NCBI RefSeq assembly: GCF_014333425.1
Contig: NZ_JACRYT010000004.1
Span: 1-64,000 of the forward strand
Length of the DNA: 64,000 nucleotides
Source: Zhenpiania hominis
GTDB lineage: Bacteria > Bacillota > Clostridia > Peptostreptococcales > Anaerovoracaceae
Reading direction: 5' to 3'
Notes under the pieces: generated by a model
Databases searched by the model: none
The model's input: only the letters and a program-made list of their open reading frames with translations
Told to the model about the DNA's origin: nothing
Position numbers and translations under genes: made by a program
Part shown: in pieces, positions 12,096 to 20,083 of the stretch
Position numbering within the stretch: position 1 is the stretch's first letter
Layout: every line of letters starts with the position of its first letter

Positions 12096-12611
12096 ATGTT
12101 GAACGAAAATCTGAAAGCTATCCGAAAATCAAAAGGCCTTTCACAGCAGGAACTGGCCATCAGGCTGAACGTGGTGCGTCAGACGATTTCAAAATGGGAG
12201 CAGGGATTGTCCGTTCCGGATTCGGATATGCTGCTTACTCTATCAGAAGCTCTTGAAACACCTGTAAGCGTTTTGCTGGGAGAAACGATTGAGCCGCCGA
12301 AGGCCGATGAGTTAAAAGTGATTTCGGAAAAGCTGGAACTCATAAATCTGCAGCTCGCGCAGAGGAAGCGCAGAAGAAGGAAAATGCTTCACTGGCTGTT
12401 TCTCTCACTGTGCGCGATCGCAGTAATGGGATTTGTGGTTTTGGCAGCATTGGGCAGCTCTTACCTGGGCTGGGATTATAGCGATCCTGAAACTGCCGTT
12501 GTGGGAGTGGCGTTTCATGGATTTGAGTGGGTCTTTGTAAGGGTGGCTCCGGTTATTTTCGCAGGGGCGTTCATCGGAAGCATCTTAACACTCGAAAGGA
12601 AGCAGTTTTGA
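12096..12611 (+). CDS. XRE-family regulator with C-terminal membrane anchor
   Basis: The first 60 residues form a Cro/C1-type helix-turn-helix (LSQQELAIRLNVVRQTISKW), the common ISKWEQG/S type of Firmicutes. A short helical linker with a basic patch (QRKRRRRK) leads to two hydrophobic segments (about 92-113 and 145-166), so the protein is probably tethered to the membrane with its DNA-binding head in the cytoplasm. Total length is 171. The AGGAGGGG site fits the ATG. Such proteins often control envelope-stress or transporter genes, but no target is evident. It is separated from kdpE by 118 bases and is followed by a decayed gene. Confidence 0.85.
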   Translation: MLNENLKAIRKSKGLSQQELAIRLNVVRQTISKWEQGLSVPDSDMLLTLSEALETPVSVLLGETIEPPKADELKVISEKLELINLQLAQRKRRRRKMLHWLFLSLCAIAVMGFVVLAALGSSYLGWDYSDPETAVVGVAFHGFEWVFVRVAPVIFAGAFIGSILTLERKQF

Positions 12612-12616
12612 TTTTG

Positions 12617-12810
12617 GAGGGGGGCAGCATGCGTATCTGGCTTGATCTTATATTCAAAGCGGAAATTCAGAGGGTCGTTGACTGGAGCAAGATTGATAAA
12701 GAAGACTATCTGCTGGCTATGGAGCGCAGTCCGATTAAAGATATTGAAATCAAGCATCTGTTAAAAAATGCCTTGACCACAGTTATTATTATGAGGGATA
12801 TAGTGAACTA
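12617..12810 (+). pseudogene. Remnant of a Fic-family protein (3' end only)
   Basis: Two blocks of coding sequence match the C-terminal end of Fic proteins. From ATG 12629 the frame reads MRIWLDLIFKAEIQ then VVDWSKIDKEDYLLAMERSP, the stretch that normally follows the catalytic HPFxxGNGR loop; just before it GGAGGGGGGCAGC looks like a damaged Gly-Asn-Gly-Arg-Ser. The frame then breaks near 12773, and from 12775 another frame reads DHSYYYEGYSE, the usual Fic C-terminus. About 13-15 codons between the blocks are missing. There is no catalytic His and no 5' half, so no AMP-transferase function is left. The family identification is from memory of the conserved C-terminal sequence. Confidence 0.75.
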
Positions 12811-13237
12811 TCATTTTTTTGGGGCAGGAATTCGTAAAATGTGTACAAATATACTTGCAGAGCCTTTTTGTACACAACTGCGATTTCTGGCTTCCGGTCT
12901 TTTTCGGAGATTTGCCGTCAAATTTTGTCGATTTGAGTCGAATTAAGACTATTTATACATAATATCTTTTGATTATTCTAGCGACCCTTGCGGTTCCCTT
13001 CTCCACGGATAGAAAAATGTGTACACGTAAGCTGTTTTTTTCAAATTGTACCCGTTTCCTTTGAACAGAAAGAGCAGAACTGTGATTTCGAATGTATACA
13101 GATTCTTTTCCGCGAGGGGGAGACGGGAGCATGCGCGAGATGTAAAGAAAAGCCGGTATTTCGGCAGGAGCATCCCGGCTTTCACTTGGAGGCGGGGTAT
13201 GATATAATGGAGAAAAGCCGAGAGAGGAGCATTCAGT
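12811..13237. other. Non-coding region with GTGTAC palindromes
   Basis: No credible gene. It holds an inverted repeat TGTGTACAAA (12840-12849) / TTTGTACACA (12867-12876), a self-complementary GTGTACAC at 13019-13026, and a GC hairpin AAAGCCGG/CCGGCTTT around 13148-13182 just before the promoter of the LytTR regulator gene. The GTGTAC sites could be operators for a regulator encoded nearby, but they do not look like the usual LytTR direct repeats. Confidence 0.5.
13180..13208 (+). promoter_or_regulatory. Promoter of the LytTR regulator
   Basis: An extended -10, TG-A-TATAAT (13200-13208), with a poor -35 (TTTCAC, 13180-13185) 17 bases upstream. It would give a short leader of about 23 bases before the GTG start. 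The -35 overlaps the right arm of a CCGGCTTT hairpin. Confidence 0.5.
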
Positions 13238-13945
13238 GTGTTTTGTGTCGCAGTCTGTGATGATGAAAAAACGGTTTGCCAGCAAATCAAATCGTTTTTA
13301 GAGCCATATTGCAAGAAGGGCGAGTTTGAGGTACATATTTTCACTAGCGGAGAAGCGCTGTATGAGGCGGTTTCCGCGGGAACACGGTTTGATCTGATTT
13401 TCCTGGATATTGAACTGAAGCTGATGAGCGGCGTGGCGGTAGGCCAGAAGATCCGCGAAGAGCTTTGTGACGAGGAGGTTCACATTGTCTTTATTTCAGG
13501 AAAAACGGAATACGCCATGGAACTGTTCGCGATTCGCCCTCTGCATTTTCTGACAAAACCTTTTACGAGAAAGCAGATTATCGAAGTCCTGGAAAAGGCG
13601 ATGCGTCTTTCGATCCGTTATCAGGACACCTTTGAATTTAAAATCGATCAGACCTATCATAAAATCCGCTACGGAGAAATCTGGTATTTTGAAAGCAAAG
13701 CCAGAAAGATTAGCTTGCATACAGAAAATGAGGAGTATCTTTTTTACGGCAAACTAAATCAGGTGGAAGATGCCACCGGGCATCATTTTCTGCGTATCCA
13801 CCAGTCCTACCTTGTGAATCCGCAGTTTATCGCCTGTTATGAATATCATCAGGTACATCTTTTAAATTCCCGAACGCTTCCCATCAGCGAATCCTGCCGA
13901 AAACAGGTGAAACAGCAGCTGCTGCGAAAATGGAGCGATTTGTAA
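13238..13945 (+). CDS. LytTR-family response regulator
   Basis: The 235-residue protein has an N-terminal receiver domain (CDDE near residue 7-10, phospho-acceptor Asp57 in LIFLDIELK, Lys in LTKPF near 108) and a C-terminal LytTR DNA-binding domain (about 135-230) with FLRIHQSYLVNP. It is of the AgrA/ComE kind. The start is GTG behind GAGAGGAG. It is followed 158 bases later by a GHKL-type sensor kinase and then by an ABC transporter pair, so it most likely controls that transporter. No AgrB/AgrD-type peptide genes are visible next to it. Confidence 0.9.
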   Translation: MFCVAVCDDEKTVCQQIKSFLEPYCKKGEFEVHIFTSGEALYEAVSAGTRFDLIFLDIELKLMSGVAVGQKIREELCDEEVHIVFISGKTEYAMELFAIRPLHFLTKPFTRKQIIEVLEKAMRLSIRYQDTFEFKIDQTYHKIRYGEIWYFESKARKISLHTENEEYLFYGKLNQVEDATGHHFLRIHQSYLVNPQFIACYEYHQVHLLNSRTLPISESCRKQVKQQLLRKWSDL

Positions 13946-14005
13946 AAACATGAGGGTACCGCTTCGTATTTTTAGCAAATAAACAGGGTGTTTTTGACAA
14001 AGCGC

Positions 14006-14034
14006 TTTTTTCTGAATTGTGAAACTGCTACAAT
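14006..14034 (+). promoter_or_regulatory. Possible promoter of the GHKL kinase gene
   Basis: An extended -10, TG-C-TACAAT (14026-14034), with a T-rich -35 region at 14006-14011. A stray TTGACA at 13994-13999 is too far away (29 bases) to act with it. Confidence 0.4.
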
Positions 14035-14103
14035 GAAAAACAGCGGCTGACAAAAAAGTGTGTAAGTGATGTTATAAGCGGCGGATAATAGGGGGAGAAA
14101 CAT

Positions 14104-15366
14104 TTGGATCTGGAACTGGTTATGTGCCTGGCAGGCAATTTATTTGGTATTTATATTATCAGCCGCTTCTTTTCGATTTTTTTCGAGACCGAGGGTTCTG
14201 AAAAAAGAAAATGGCTGAGATTTTTCTGTTATGCGTTTTACTATGCTTTCAACAGCATGGTTTCTTTTTATTTCCACGGGCCGCCGCCTTTCATTATTCT
14301 TTCGAATGTTTTCGGATGCCTGCTGGTTTCCTGGAGTTATAAAGGCAGCTGGAAGCACCGACTCTGCGCTGTGACACTGATTCTCGCGGTGGGAATTGTC
14401 TGTGAAGACGCGGTCTACTATTATCTGCGGAATCTCCATATAGAGTATCTGAGAATAATCTGCGTTCTTGTAACCAATTTTCTTTCATTCATGATTGTGC
14501 TTTTGCTGCAGAAAGCGATAGATTTAAGGCATGGAAAAGAATTTACATTTCTGGAATGGGTTGCGGTTATCGTAATCCCGGTATGCAGCCTGCTGATATC
14601 CATTGCCGTCCTGGATGAATGTAAAGATGAAATCACCGTGGTAATCGGCGGTCTCAGCATGATTCTGATAAATGTACTGCTGTTTTTTCTGCTGGATCGG
14701 ATACAGGAAATGTATCGCAGTCAGTTAAGTTTCGCGCTTTTGGAACAGCAGAACCAGGCTTATGAAAGCCAGATGGATCTGCTGCGGGATTCAGAGGAAA
14801 AAATTTCCGCTCTCAGGCACGATCTGAAAAACCATTTTTTCGTGTTGAATCAGCTGGCAGAGCAGAATCAATGTGAGGAAATTGTCCGTTACATACAGGA
14901 ACTGCAGACATTGGACGAAGGGCAGACCCAGATGGCGTCTACCGGAAACCCGGTGATCGACGGATTTGTGAATCTGAAATTAAACGAAGCCGCCGCTTTG
15001 AGCGCGGACATCAAAACAGAGCTGAATATTTCAGAAAACATGCCTATTGCGGCAAAAGATCTTATTATTATTTTAGGAAACCTTCTGGATAACGCGCTGC
15101 GGGCCCTGTCTCTTTGCGATACGGGACGCAAGCTTCTTACCATCCGTATGAGTCAGGAACGGGGCATCCTGTTAATCGAAGTGACAAATTCCTATAACGG
15201 GACAATTCACAAAGTCGGTACTGCGCTTCGGACAACCAAAGCGAAAAAAGACGGCCATGGAATCGGGCTGAAAAATGTCCAGCGGGTAGTAGACGAGTAT
15301 CATGGACAGATGGAAATCGACTATACGGAAGATTTGTTTTCGGTGAGACTGGTGGTGTTTTTATGA
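14104..15366 (+). CDS. GHKL-domain sensor histidine kinase (AgrC-like)
   Basis: A 420-residue membrane kinase. The first 200 residues hold about six hydrophobic segments with little extracytoplasmic sequence, followed by a coiled dimerisation helix with the phospho-acceptor His239 in LRHDLKNHFF, an N box (IILGNLLDNALRAL) and a G box (GHGIGLKNVQRVVDEYHG). This is the class that partners LytTR regulators and often senses peptides. The start is TTG behind AGGGGGAG, the best match to the site. Its stop overlaps the ATG of the next gene by four bases, coupling the kinase to an ABC transporter. Confidence 0.88.
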   Translation: MDLELVMCLAGNLFGIYIISRFFSIFFETEGSEKRKWLRFFCYAFYYAFNSMVSFYFHGPPPFIILSNVFGCLLVSWSYKGSWKHRLCAVTLILAVGIVCEDAVYYYLRNLHIEYLRIICVLVTNFLSFMIVLLLQKAIDLRHGKEFTFLEWVAVIVIPVCSLLISIAVLDECKDEITVVIGGLSMILINVLLFFLLDRIQEMYRSQLSFALLEQQNQAYESQMDLLRDSEEKISALRHDLKNHFFVLNQLAEQNQCEEIVRYIQELQTLDEGQTQMASTGNPVIDGFVNLKLNEAAALSADIKTELNISENMPIAAKDLIIILGNLLDNALRALSLCDTGRKLLTIRMSQERGILLIEVTNSYNGTIHKVGTALRTTKAKKDGHGIGLKNVQRVVDEYHGQMEIDYTEDLFSVRLVVFL

Positions 15367-15971
15367 TTACAATTAAAAATCTCTGCAAAGCGTACGGCGA
15401 TCATATCCTTTTTCAGAATTTGAATATGGAAATCCAATCCGGCGAATTCGTTGTTTTTTCCGGCCCCAGCGGTTGCGGGAAAACCACACTGCTGAACATG
15501 ATCGGAGCCCTGGAACCTTTCGATGAAGGCGAAATTCTTGTTGATGGAATCGATATCAGCAGGAAGAAAAACAGACTGGACTATTTTAGCAGAAAAGTCG
15601 GATTTATTTTCCAGAATTTTGTCTTAATGGAGGAAAAGACGGTCAGGCAGAACCTGGAGATTATCCAGCAGAAAAACCGAACAAAGATTTCCATTGAGAA
15701 GGCTCTGGAGTTGGTAAAAATGGGGGACAAAGCCGACAGCAAGGTATACACTCTGTCAGGCGGTGAGCAGCAACGAGTGGCTCTGGCAAGACTGCTGGTA
15801 AAAAAGTGTTCTCTGATTTTAGCTGATGAGCCGACAGGTTCACTGGATCGTAGCAACGCGAAGCTGGTTATGGGTATTTTGAACATTTTAAACCACTATG
15901 GAAAAACAATGATTTTGGTGACCCATGATGAGGAAATCAAAAAACAGGGCGGGCGGATTATCGAACTGTAA
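15363..15971 (+). CDS. ABC transporter ATP-binding protein (lactococcin-972 export type)
   Basis: A compact 202-residue ATPase with Walker A (GPSGCGKTT, 34-42), signature LSGGEQQ (131-137) and Walker B (LILADEPTG). Size and sequence fit the MacB/LolD-like group that accompanies DUF1430 membrane proteins in lactococcin-972-type bacteriocin loci. It overlaps the kinase gene by four bases and is followed 17 bases later by the matching membrane protein. Likely role: self-protection against, or export of, a peptide. The assignment to this subgroup is inferred mainly from the pairing. Confidence 0.85.
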   Translation: MITIKNLCKAYGDHILFQNLNMEIQSGEFVVFSGPSGCGKTTLLNMIGALEPFDEGEILVDGIDISRKKNRLDYFSRKVGFIFQNFVLMEEKTVRQNLEIIQQKNRTKISIEKALELVKMGDKADSKVYTLSGGEQQRVALARLLVKKCSLILADEPTGSLDRSNAKLVMGILNILNHYGKTMILVTHDEEIKKQGGRIIEL

Positions 15972-15988
15972 CGGAGACGGAGTGATCT

Positions 15989-17902
15989 ATGGGAACTGTG
16001 AAATACATCATCAGCTTTCTGCTGATTGTCTTTATCACGCTGGCGATTGCCGAGGGTTACGTTCAGTATACCTTTTCCTTCAGCGCGGCTTATCCGGGGA
16101 TTGTACTCAGAGAAGCTTCAGGGGAGCAACTGGAGAATCTGAGCCGGAAAGCAGGAGTGAAAATTTTCGCGGAAGAATATCGATTTGACGATATCTTTAC
16201 ACACCGGGTCAATCTGTATTGTTCAGAAGGAATGGAGAGGGTGCTGCGCCAGCGTTCTATGATCCGGGAAGGGTCCTGTAAAAGCCTGCTGTCCGGTGAT
16301 ACAGTAATTTCTATATTTCCCCTTGAGGAATTTGAGGCTCAAGGGAAAGCGACGGTCTATTATTTGCATGGATCGCGGGAGGATATGCGGCGGTTTTGCC
16401 AGGAAACAGGAGGGGAACCCTTTGAAACAGACGGCTCCCCGGAGGCGGAAAACCAGTATGTGATATACTGGATTTTTGCGTTGGGCGCCGCAGCGCTTCT
16501 GACCTTGTATCAGATTGCGTTACTGCGCAGAGAAGTGCTCCTGCGCATAATTTCCGGCCAGGATCTGCGACAGTTCATCCTCCGTCATGCGGCCAGAGAA
16601 TTTATCTTTTACGGAGGCTGTTTTCTCCTTTTTCTCCTGCTGTTCAGCCTTCTGTCTTCCCCGGAATATTACCTGAAAAACACCGGACCATGGTTCTTCC
16701 TGCTGGCAGTGTGCAATGGGAGTTTGCACCTTCTGCTGCTGTTTACGGATTACAAAAAAGATATGTATATTGGAGTACGGGCGCGGCGGGTTCTCAAAGT
16801 CAGCTATGTGTATAAAGCCGTTGGAATTATCCTGACTCTCGCGGTCATCACGGGCTGCGTCCGGACCATCTCGGAGGCGGCGCCTTTTTACCAGCCAAAA
16901 GAGGTCTTTTCCCATTATAAAGACTATTCCTATTACCAGATGAATGTGGACAGCGACAGCGGCGACGGGGATCGGGCGGACAGACTGTGCCTGAAACTCT
17001 ATCAGGAATATCTGCAGAAAAAGAAAACCTTTGCTATGGTGGAGCTGCAGGACCCGGGGTCCTATGATGCCAACTACATTTACGCGGACGCGGGGGCGCT
17101 GCCTTACTTGCGCGGGACGATTCCCGAACTTTCGAAAATGGATTTGCGGGAACAGACCGTATATCGAATTTCCCCTGCAAACTATGAAAAAACGGGAAAC
17201 AAACAGGGCGACGCGTCACAGGAAGTCTTTGAAACCTATTATGACGGGCCGTATCAAATGAGAAACCTCACCTATGAAGAGGACGTGAAGCTTATAGCCT
17301 GTGACGGTTCTATGGGAAGCGTCGGCGTAGGGACAACAAAAATAAAGGAAAATCCGGTAATTCTCCTGAACCTGATTACCAGAGATACGGGAACTGTTGA
17401 TCCCTATATCCTCCAGTCCGCGATGCTGGAAATTTCAGACGCGGAATGGGAAGCCTTCGCGGAAGAAAACGGCATCCGCCAGGAGCCGATTTATAAAACA
17501 AACGCCTGGGAGAATTATTTGAACCAGTGGAATGTAAAGAAAGGGAGCATTATTTTCAGCGCGGCGCTGATTGTGTGCATGTTCCTGATGGAGGGCATCC
17601 TCCTTTATCAGATCCTGAAATATGAGTTCTATGTCCGCGGCAGGGAACTGCTGCTGAAAAAACTGCACGGCTACTCATTCATCCGGCGTTACCGGGGACT
17701 TCTGACGCTGACCCTGATTTGCACAGCGGCAGGAGGCGGAGCCGTGTCCGTGTCCAACTATTTTCACTTTCGGGAACCGCCGGGGGCCATGGCTGCCGCG
17801 GCAGCAGGAGTTCTGCTGGTGGAGACTGCTCTGATCCTGTATCTGATCCGAAAGCTGGAACATAGGAATTTACAGCGTATTTTAAAGGGTGGCATGCTGT
17901 GA
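15989..17902 (+). CDS. DUF1430-type bacteriocin-associated membrane protein
   Basis: The 637-residue protein has an N-terminal membrane anchor (about 5-25), an extracytoplasmic stretch, a cluster of four helices (about 160-295), a large external domain (about 300-510) and three C-terminal helices. The cytoplasmic motif LLLKKLHGYSFIRRY before the last helices is typical of the permease family found beside lactococcin-972-like bacteriocins, where it is thought to give immunity or export. GGAGACGGAG upstream gives the start. It forms an operon with the ATPase and the two-component system. No bacteriocin precursor with a signal peptide is visible, so the substrate is unknown. Confidence 0.75.
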   Translation: MGTVKYIISFLLIVFITLAIAEGYVQYTFSFSAAYPGIVLREASGEQLENLSRKAGVKIFAEEYRFDDIFTHRVNLYCSEGMERVLRQRSMIREGSCKSLLSGDTVISIFPLEEFEAQGKATVYYLHGSREDMRRFCQETGGEPFETDGSPEAENQYVIYWIFALGAAALLTLYQIALLRREVLLRIISGQDLRQFILRHAAREFIFYGGCFLLFLLLFSLLSSPEYYLKNTGPWFFLLAVCNGSLHLLLLFTDYKKDMYIGVRARRVLKVSYVYKAVGIILTLAVITGCVRTISEAAPFYQPKEVFSHYKDYSYYQMNVDSDSGDGDRADRLCLKLYQEYLQKKKTFAMVELQDPGSYDANYIYADAGALPYLRGTIPELSKMDLREQTVYRISPANYEKTGNKQGDASQEVFETYYDGPYQMRNLTYEEDVKLIACDGSMGSVGVGTTKIKENPVILLNLITRDTGTVDPYILQSAMLEISDAEWEAFAEENGIRQEPIYKTNAWENYLNQWNVKKGSIIFSAALIVCMFLMEGILLYQILKYEFYVRGRELLLKKLHGYSFIRRYRGLLTLTLICTAAGGGAVSVSNYFHFREPPGAMAAAAAGVLLVETALILYLIRKLEHRNLQRILKGGML

Positions 17903-17987
17903 GGGCTGAAAGTGCTGTCTTTTTTTGCCATTTCTCATTTTTTGTGTGAAATCACTCTCTGGAATGTCAGAACGGAGGTATGGTACG

Positions 17988-18986
17988 ATGAGAAACAGAT
18001 ATGAAAGTATTCATTTTGAAGTGTTTTTAAAAGAGCCGGAGCGAAAGCTGACCAGAGACGAGGAGCAGGCGTATCTTTCCCGTTTCTATCAGAGTATTGG
18101 AGAGAAAGAGCCTGCGGCGCCCTGTGTCATATCGCGGAGAAAGCCTGTACGGAGAATGCTCCTTGCAGTTGCGGCGCTGTGTGTGATAATGGCCTTTGGT
18201 GCGATTGCAGGCGCAGCGGGATGGCTGCGTCTGGGGGATGTCGAAGGCGATGAGACCGCCGCAGCACACGGTTCCTCTCTCCACAAAGCGGAGCAGGAGG
18301 TCTATAATTACGAAAAGGGTATTCCTCCGGAGGAATGGAGGAAAATAGACGATGAACAATGGGGAAAAGGAGCCTTTGAGGATACAGGAGTTTATGATGA
18401 AAGAACCCATTCTGTTACCTTCTGTGCTCCACAGAAGAAAATACAGAAAATTCTCGATCAGTATCATTTGGAATATGAACGAGTTCATTATTATGTGAAT
18501 TCCGCGGAGGAAGCTTTCGCTGGCGCGGGAATCGCCAATATCCTGGGGGATTTTAAGGATATCAGGCAATTAAAACTGACGGGAAAAGACAAGTATTGTG
18601 GTTATTATATTTATACGGATCAGGGCTCTGTAAATCTGGTAGGAGGCGGCGAACAGGGAGAGGCATACTGGGAGCTTCATTTACAAAAACGGAACCTGTA
18701 TAATGGACATCGTACTTTTCTGACTTCCGAAGACAAAAGAAAACCGGAATTTCGGGAATGGGATTTTGTCACAAAGGAAGGATATGCGGCCAAAGCGGCT
18801 TCCTATGTTGATACGATAGGCGATGAAGGTGAAAGTCCGCAGAAAGAGCGATATTTTCAGGCGATCGTCTTTACCGAAAACTATCAGGTGTTCCTTTTCT
18901 ACGTGCTGGAATCATCTGCCCAGAATCTGTCCGACACGGAGTTTGAAAGTCTGGTGGGACAGCTGGATATTTCTCGGCTGCCATAA
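17988..18986 (+). CDS. Membrane-anchored protein of unknown function
   Basis: This 332-residue product starts with a charged cytoplasmic segment (about 1-50), has one membrane helix (about 54-78, LLAVAALCVIMAFGAIAGAAG) and then an external domain of about 250 residues with no motif I recognise. The layout resembles membrane-bound anti-sigma or sensor proteins, but nothing proves that. I place the start at ATG 17988 behind CGGAGG; the frame is open 63 bases further upstream without a better site. It follows the bacteriocin-type transporter by 85 bases and could belong to the same regulon. Confidence 0.7.
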   Translation: MRNRYESIHFEVFLKEPERKLTRDEEQAYLSRFYQSIGEKEPAAPCVISRRKPVRRMLLAVAALCVIMAFGAIAGAAGWLRLGDVEGDETAAAHGSSLHKAEQEVYNYEKGIPPEEWRKIDDEQWGKGAFEDTGVYDERTHSVTFCAPQKKIQKILDQYHLEYERVHYYVNSAEEAFAGAGIANILGDFKDIRQLKLTGKDKYCGYYIYTDQGSVNLVGGGEQGEAYWELHLQKRNLYNGHRTFLTSEDKRKPEFREWDFVTKEGYAAKAASYVDTIGDEGESPQKERYFQAIVFTENYQVFLFYVLESSAQNLSDTEFESLVGQLDISRLP

Positions 18987-19360
18987 AAGGGCGGTGCCAC
19001 TGGAGAAAAAACAGGTGTAACAAAAGGTAGTTTTCTCGATTTGTTACAATTTTTTCAACGGGTTCCGGCGACGAAATGAGCAAAAGCAGGCTTTCGCAGG
19101 GAAATTTTCGAAATCGGCGCCTTTTTGCGCGCTGGAACCCAGTTGTTTTTGGAAACAAATTGCGTGAATGCCGTTTTGTTTCCAACAGCGCGTGATACTC
19201 GGGAGCAGCGTCCTGCAGCCGGGAGCGTTTTTGAGGATAGAATGACAGTAAAAAACATCGGTTACATCATCAACATCATATTTAGCAAGCCTCTCTTTTC
19301 TCTTTTTTGAACCAATAACGCATCTTTCTTCGTCTTAATATATAGGAAGGAGGTGGAATC
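18987..19360. other. Non-coding region with nested inverted repeats
   Basis: About 370 bases with no gene. Two inverted repeats stand out: CAAC-GGGTTCC-(G)GC at 19056-19069 against GC-(T)-GGAACCC-(A)-GTTG at 19131-19145, and a perfect 11-bp pair TTGGAAACAAA (19149-19159) / TTTGTTTCCAA (19175-19185). It could be a small mobile palindromic element or a structured RNA. The last 100 bases are AT-rich and lead into two small membrane protein genes. Confidence 0.5.
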
Positions 19361-19570
19361 ATGAGCCTTGTTCAATTAGATTTATTCTTGCGGCTGATAA
19401 TGTCCCCATTACTTATAGTAACTGCAATTCTAATTATGATCAGTTCTATTAAGATGTGGAAAAAGTATCATCTTGATAAGACATTATGCTGTACAGTGCT
19501 TCTGGCTGGAATCGTACTTCTCGTAATAGGTGTGGCAGATTTCATTACAAATCCAGTCAGAAATATTTGA
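19361..19570 (+). CDS. Small two-helix membrane protein A
   Basis: A 69-residue protein consisting of two membrane helices (about 10-29 and 40-61) joined by a short basic loop (KMWKKYHLDK). An excellent AAGGAGGTGG site supports translation. It is clearly related to the next gene: both carry IV-x-AIL-I-ISSI in helix 1 and end with a helix closing in (A/V)(D/N)FI. I do not recognise the family; it could be a bacteriocin-like, holin-like or immunity peptide, all unproven. The region is much more AT-rich than its surroundings, suggesting recent arrival. Confidence 0.65.
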   Translation: MSLVQLDLFLRLIMSPLLIVTAILIMISSIKMWKKYHLDKTLCCTVLLAGIVLLVIGVADFITNPVRNI

Positions 19571-19593
19571 CCATCAGAAATGGAGGAATAGCA

Positions 19594-19815
19594 ATGAGTG
19601 GAATAGGAAACTATCCTGTATTACAATTAAGCATTTCAATACTAATAAGTATCGTAGCGATATTATTAATAATTTCCAGTATTACAATAAGAAAAAGATT
19701 CCAAAATCTGGATCGCATTTTTTCTGTTACGGTATTTTCAATAGGATTAACTATCCTGGTATTCAGTATTGTCAATTTCATAATGGAATCGATCGTCGAA
19801 TTAAAGGTAGGTTAG
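19594..19815 (+). CDS. Small two-helix membrane protein B (paralogue of A)
   Basis: A 73-residue paralogue of the preceding gene, with helices at about 10-31 and 44-66 and a basic loop (TIRKRFQNLDR). ATG 19594 lies behind TGGAGGAATA; the frame is open further upstream but overlaps the first gene. Tandem paralogues of about 70 residues suggest a duplicated unit that may act as a pair. Function unknown. Confidence 0.65.
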   Translation: MSGIGNYPVLQLSISILISIVAILLIISSITIRKRFQNLDRIFSVTVFSIGLTILVFSIVNFIMESIVELKVG

Positions 19816-19843
19816 CCTGGAAATAAAAGATGACATGTAGGAG

Positions 19844-19945
19844 ATGAGACCAGAGAAATTCTTCGAAATCCATGGAGAACATTTTTATGAAAAAGATGGT
19901 GTGGAACTAAATAAAACCAGAGAGTATAGCCTATTTTTATCGTGA
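19844..19945 (+). CDS. Possible 33-residue peptide, unknown
   Basis: A short frame beginning MRPEKFFEIHGEHFYEKDGV and ending at TGA 19945, with AGGAG unusually close to the ATG. It is hydrophilic and may be a remnant of a longer gene rather than a working peptide. It lies in the same AT-rich islet as the two small membrane proteins. Confidence 0.25.
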   Translation: MRPEKFFEIHGEHFYEKDGVELNKTREYSLFLS

Positions 19946-19968
19946 AAAATGTAAAATATTACATTTTT
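19945..19968. repeat. 10-bp inverted repeat upstream of bcp
   Basis: AAAAATGTAA (19945-19954) and TTACATTTTT (19959-19968) flank four bases. It may be a weak AT-type terminator for the islet or an operator for the peroxide-defence genes that follow. A TATAAT at 19994-19999 lies just downstream, without a clear -35. Confidence 0.5.
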
Positions 19969-20083
19969 ATGTCTTAAAAATATAGAATAGGGATATAATA
20001 TATAGAGGTGTATGTCCGAAAGCAAGTACCGCTCATGGAGCCGGAGAGGACACCAAAAGAAAAAACGAAAAGAGGTAAATGTT

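Noticed and set aside
13946..14103. Signal peptide or bacteriocin precursor gene between regulator and kinase
   Set aside because: No frame of useful length with a ribosome binding site and a signal or leader sequence was found.
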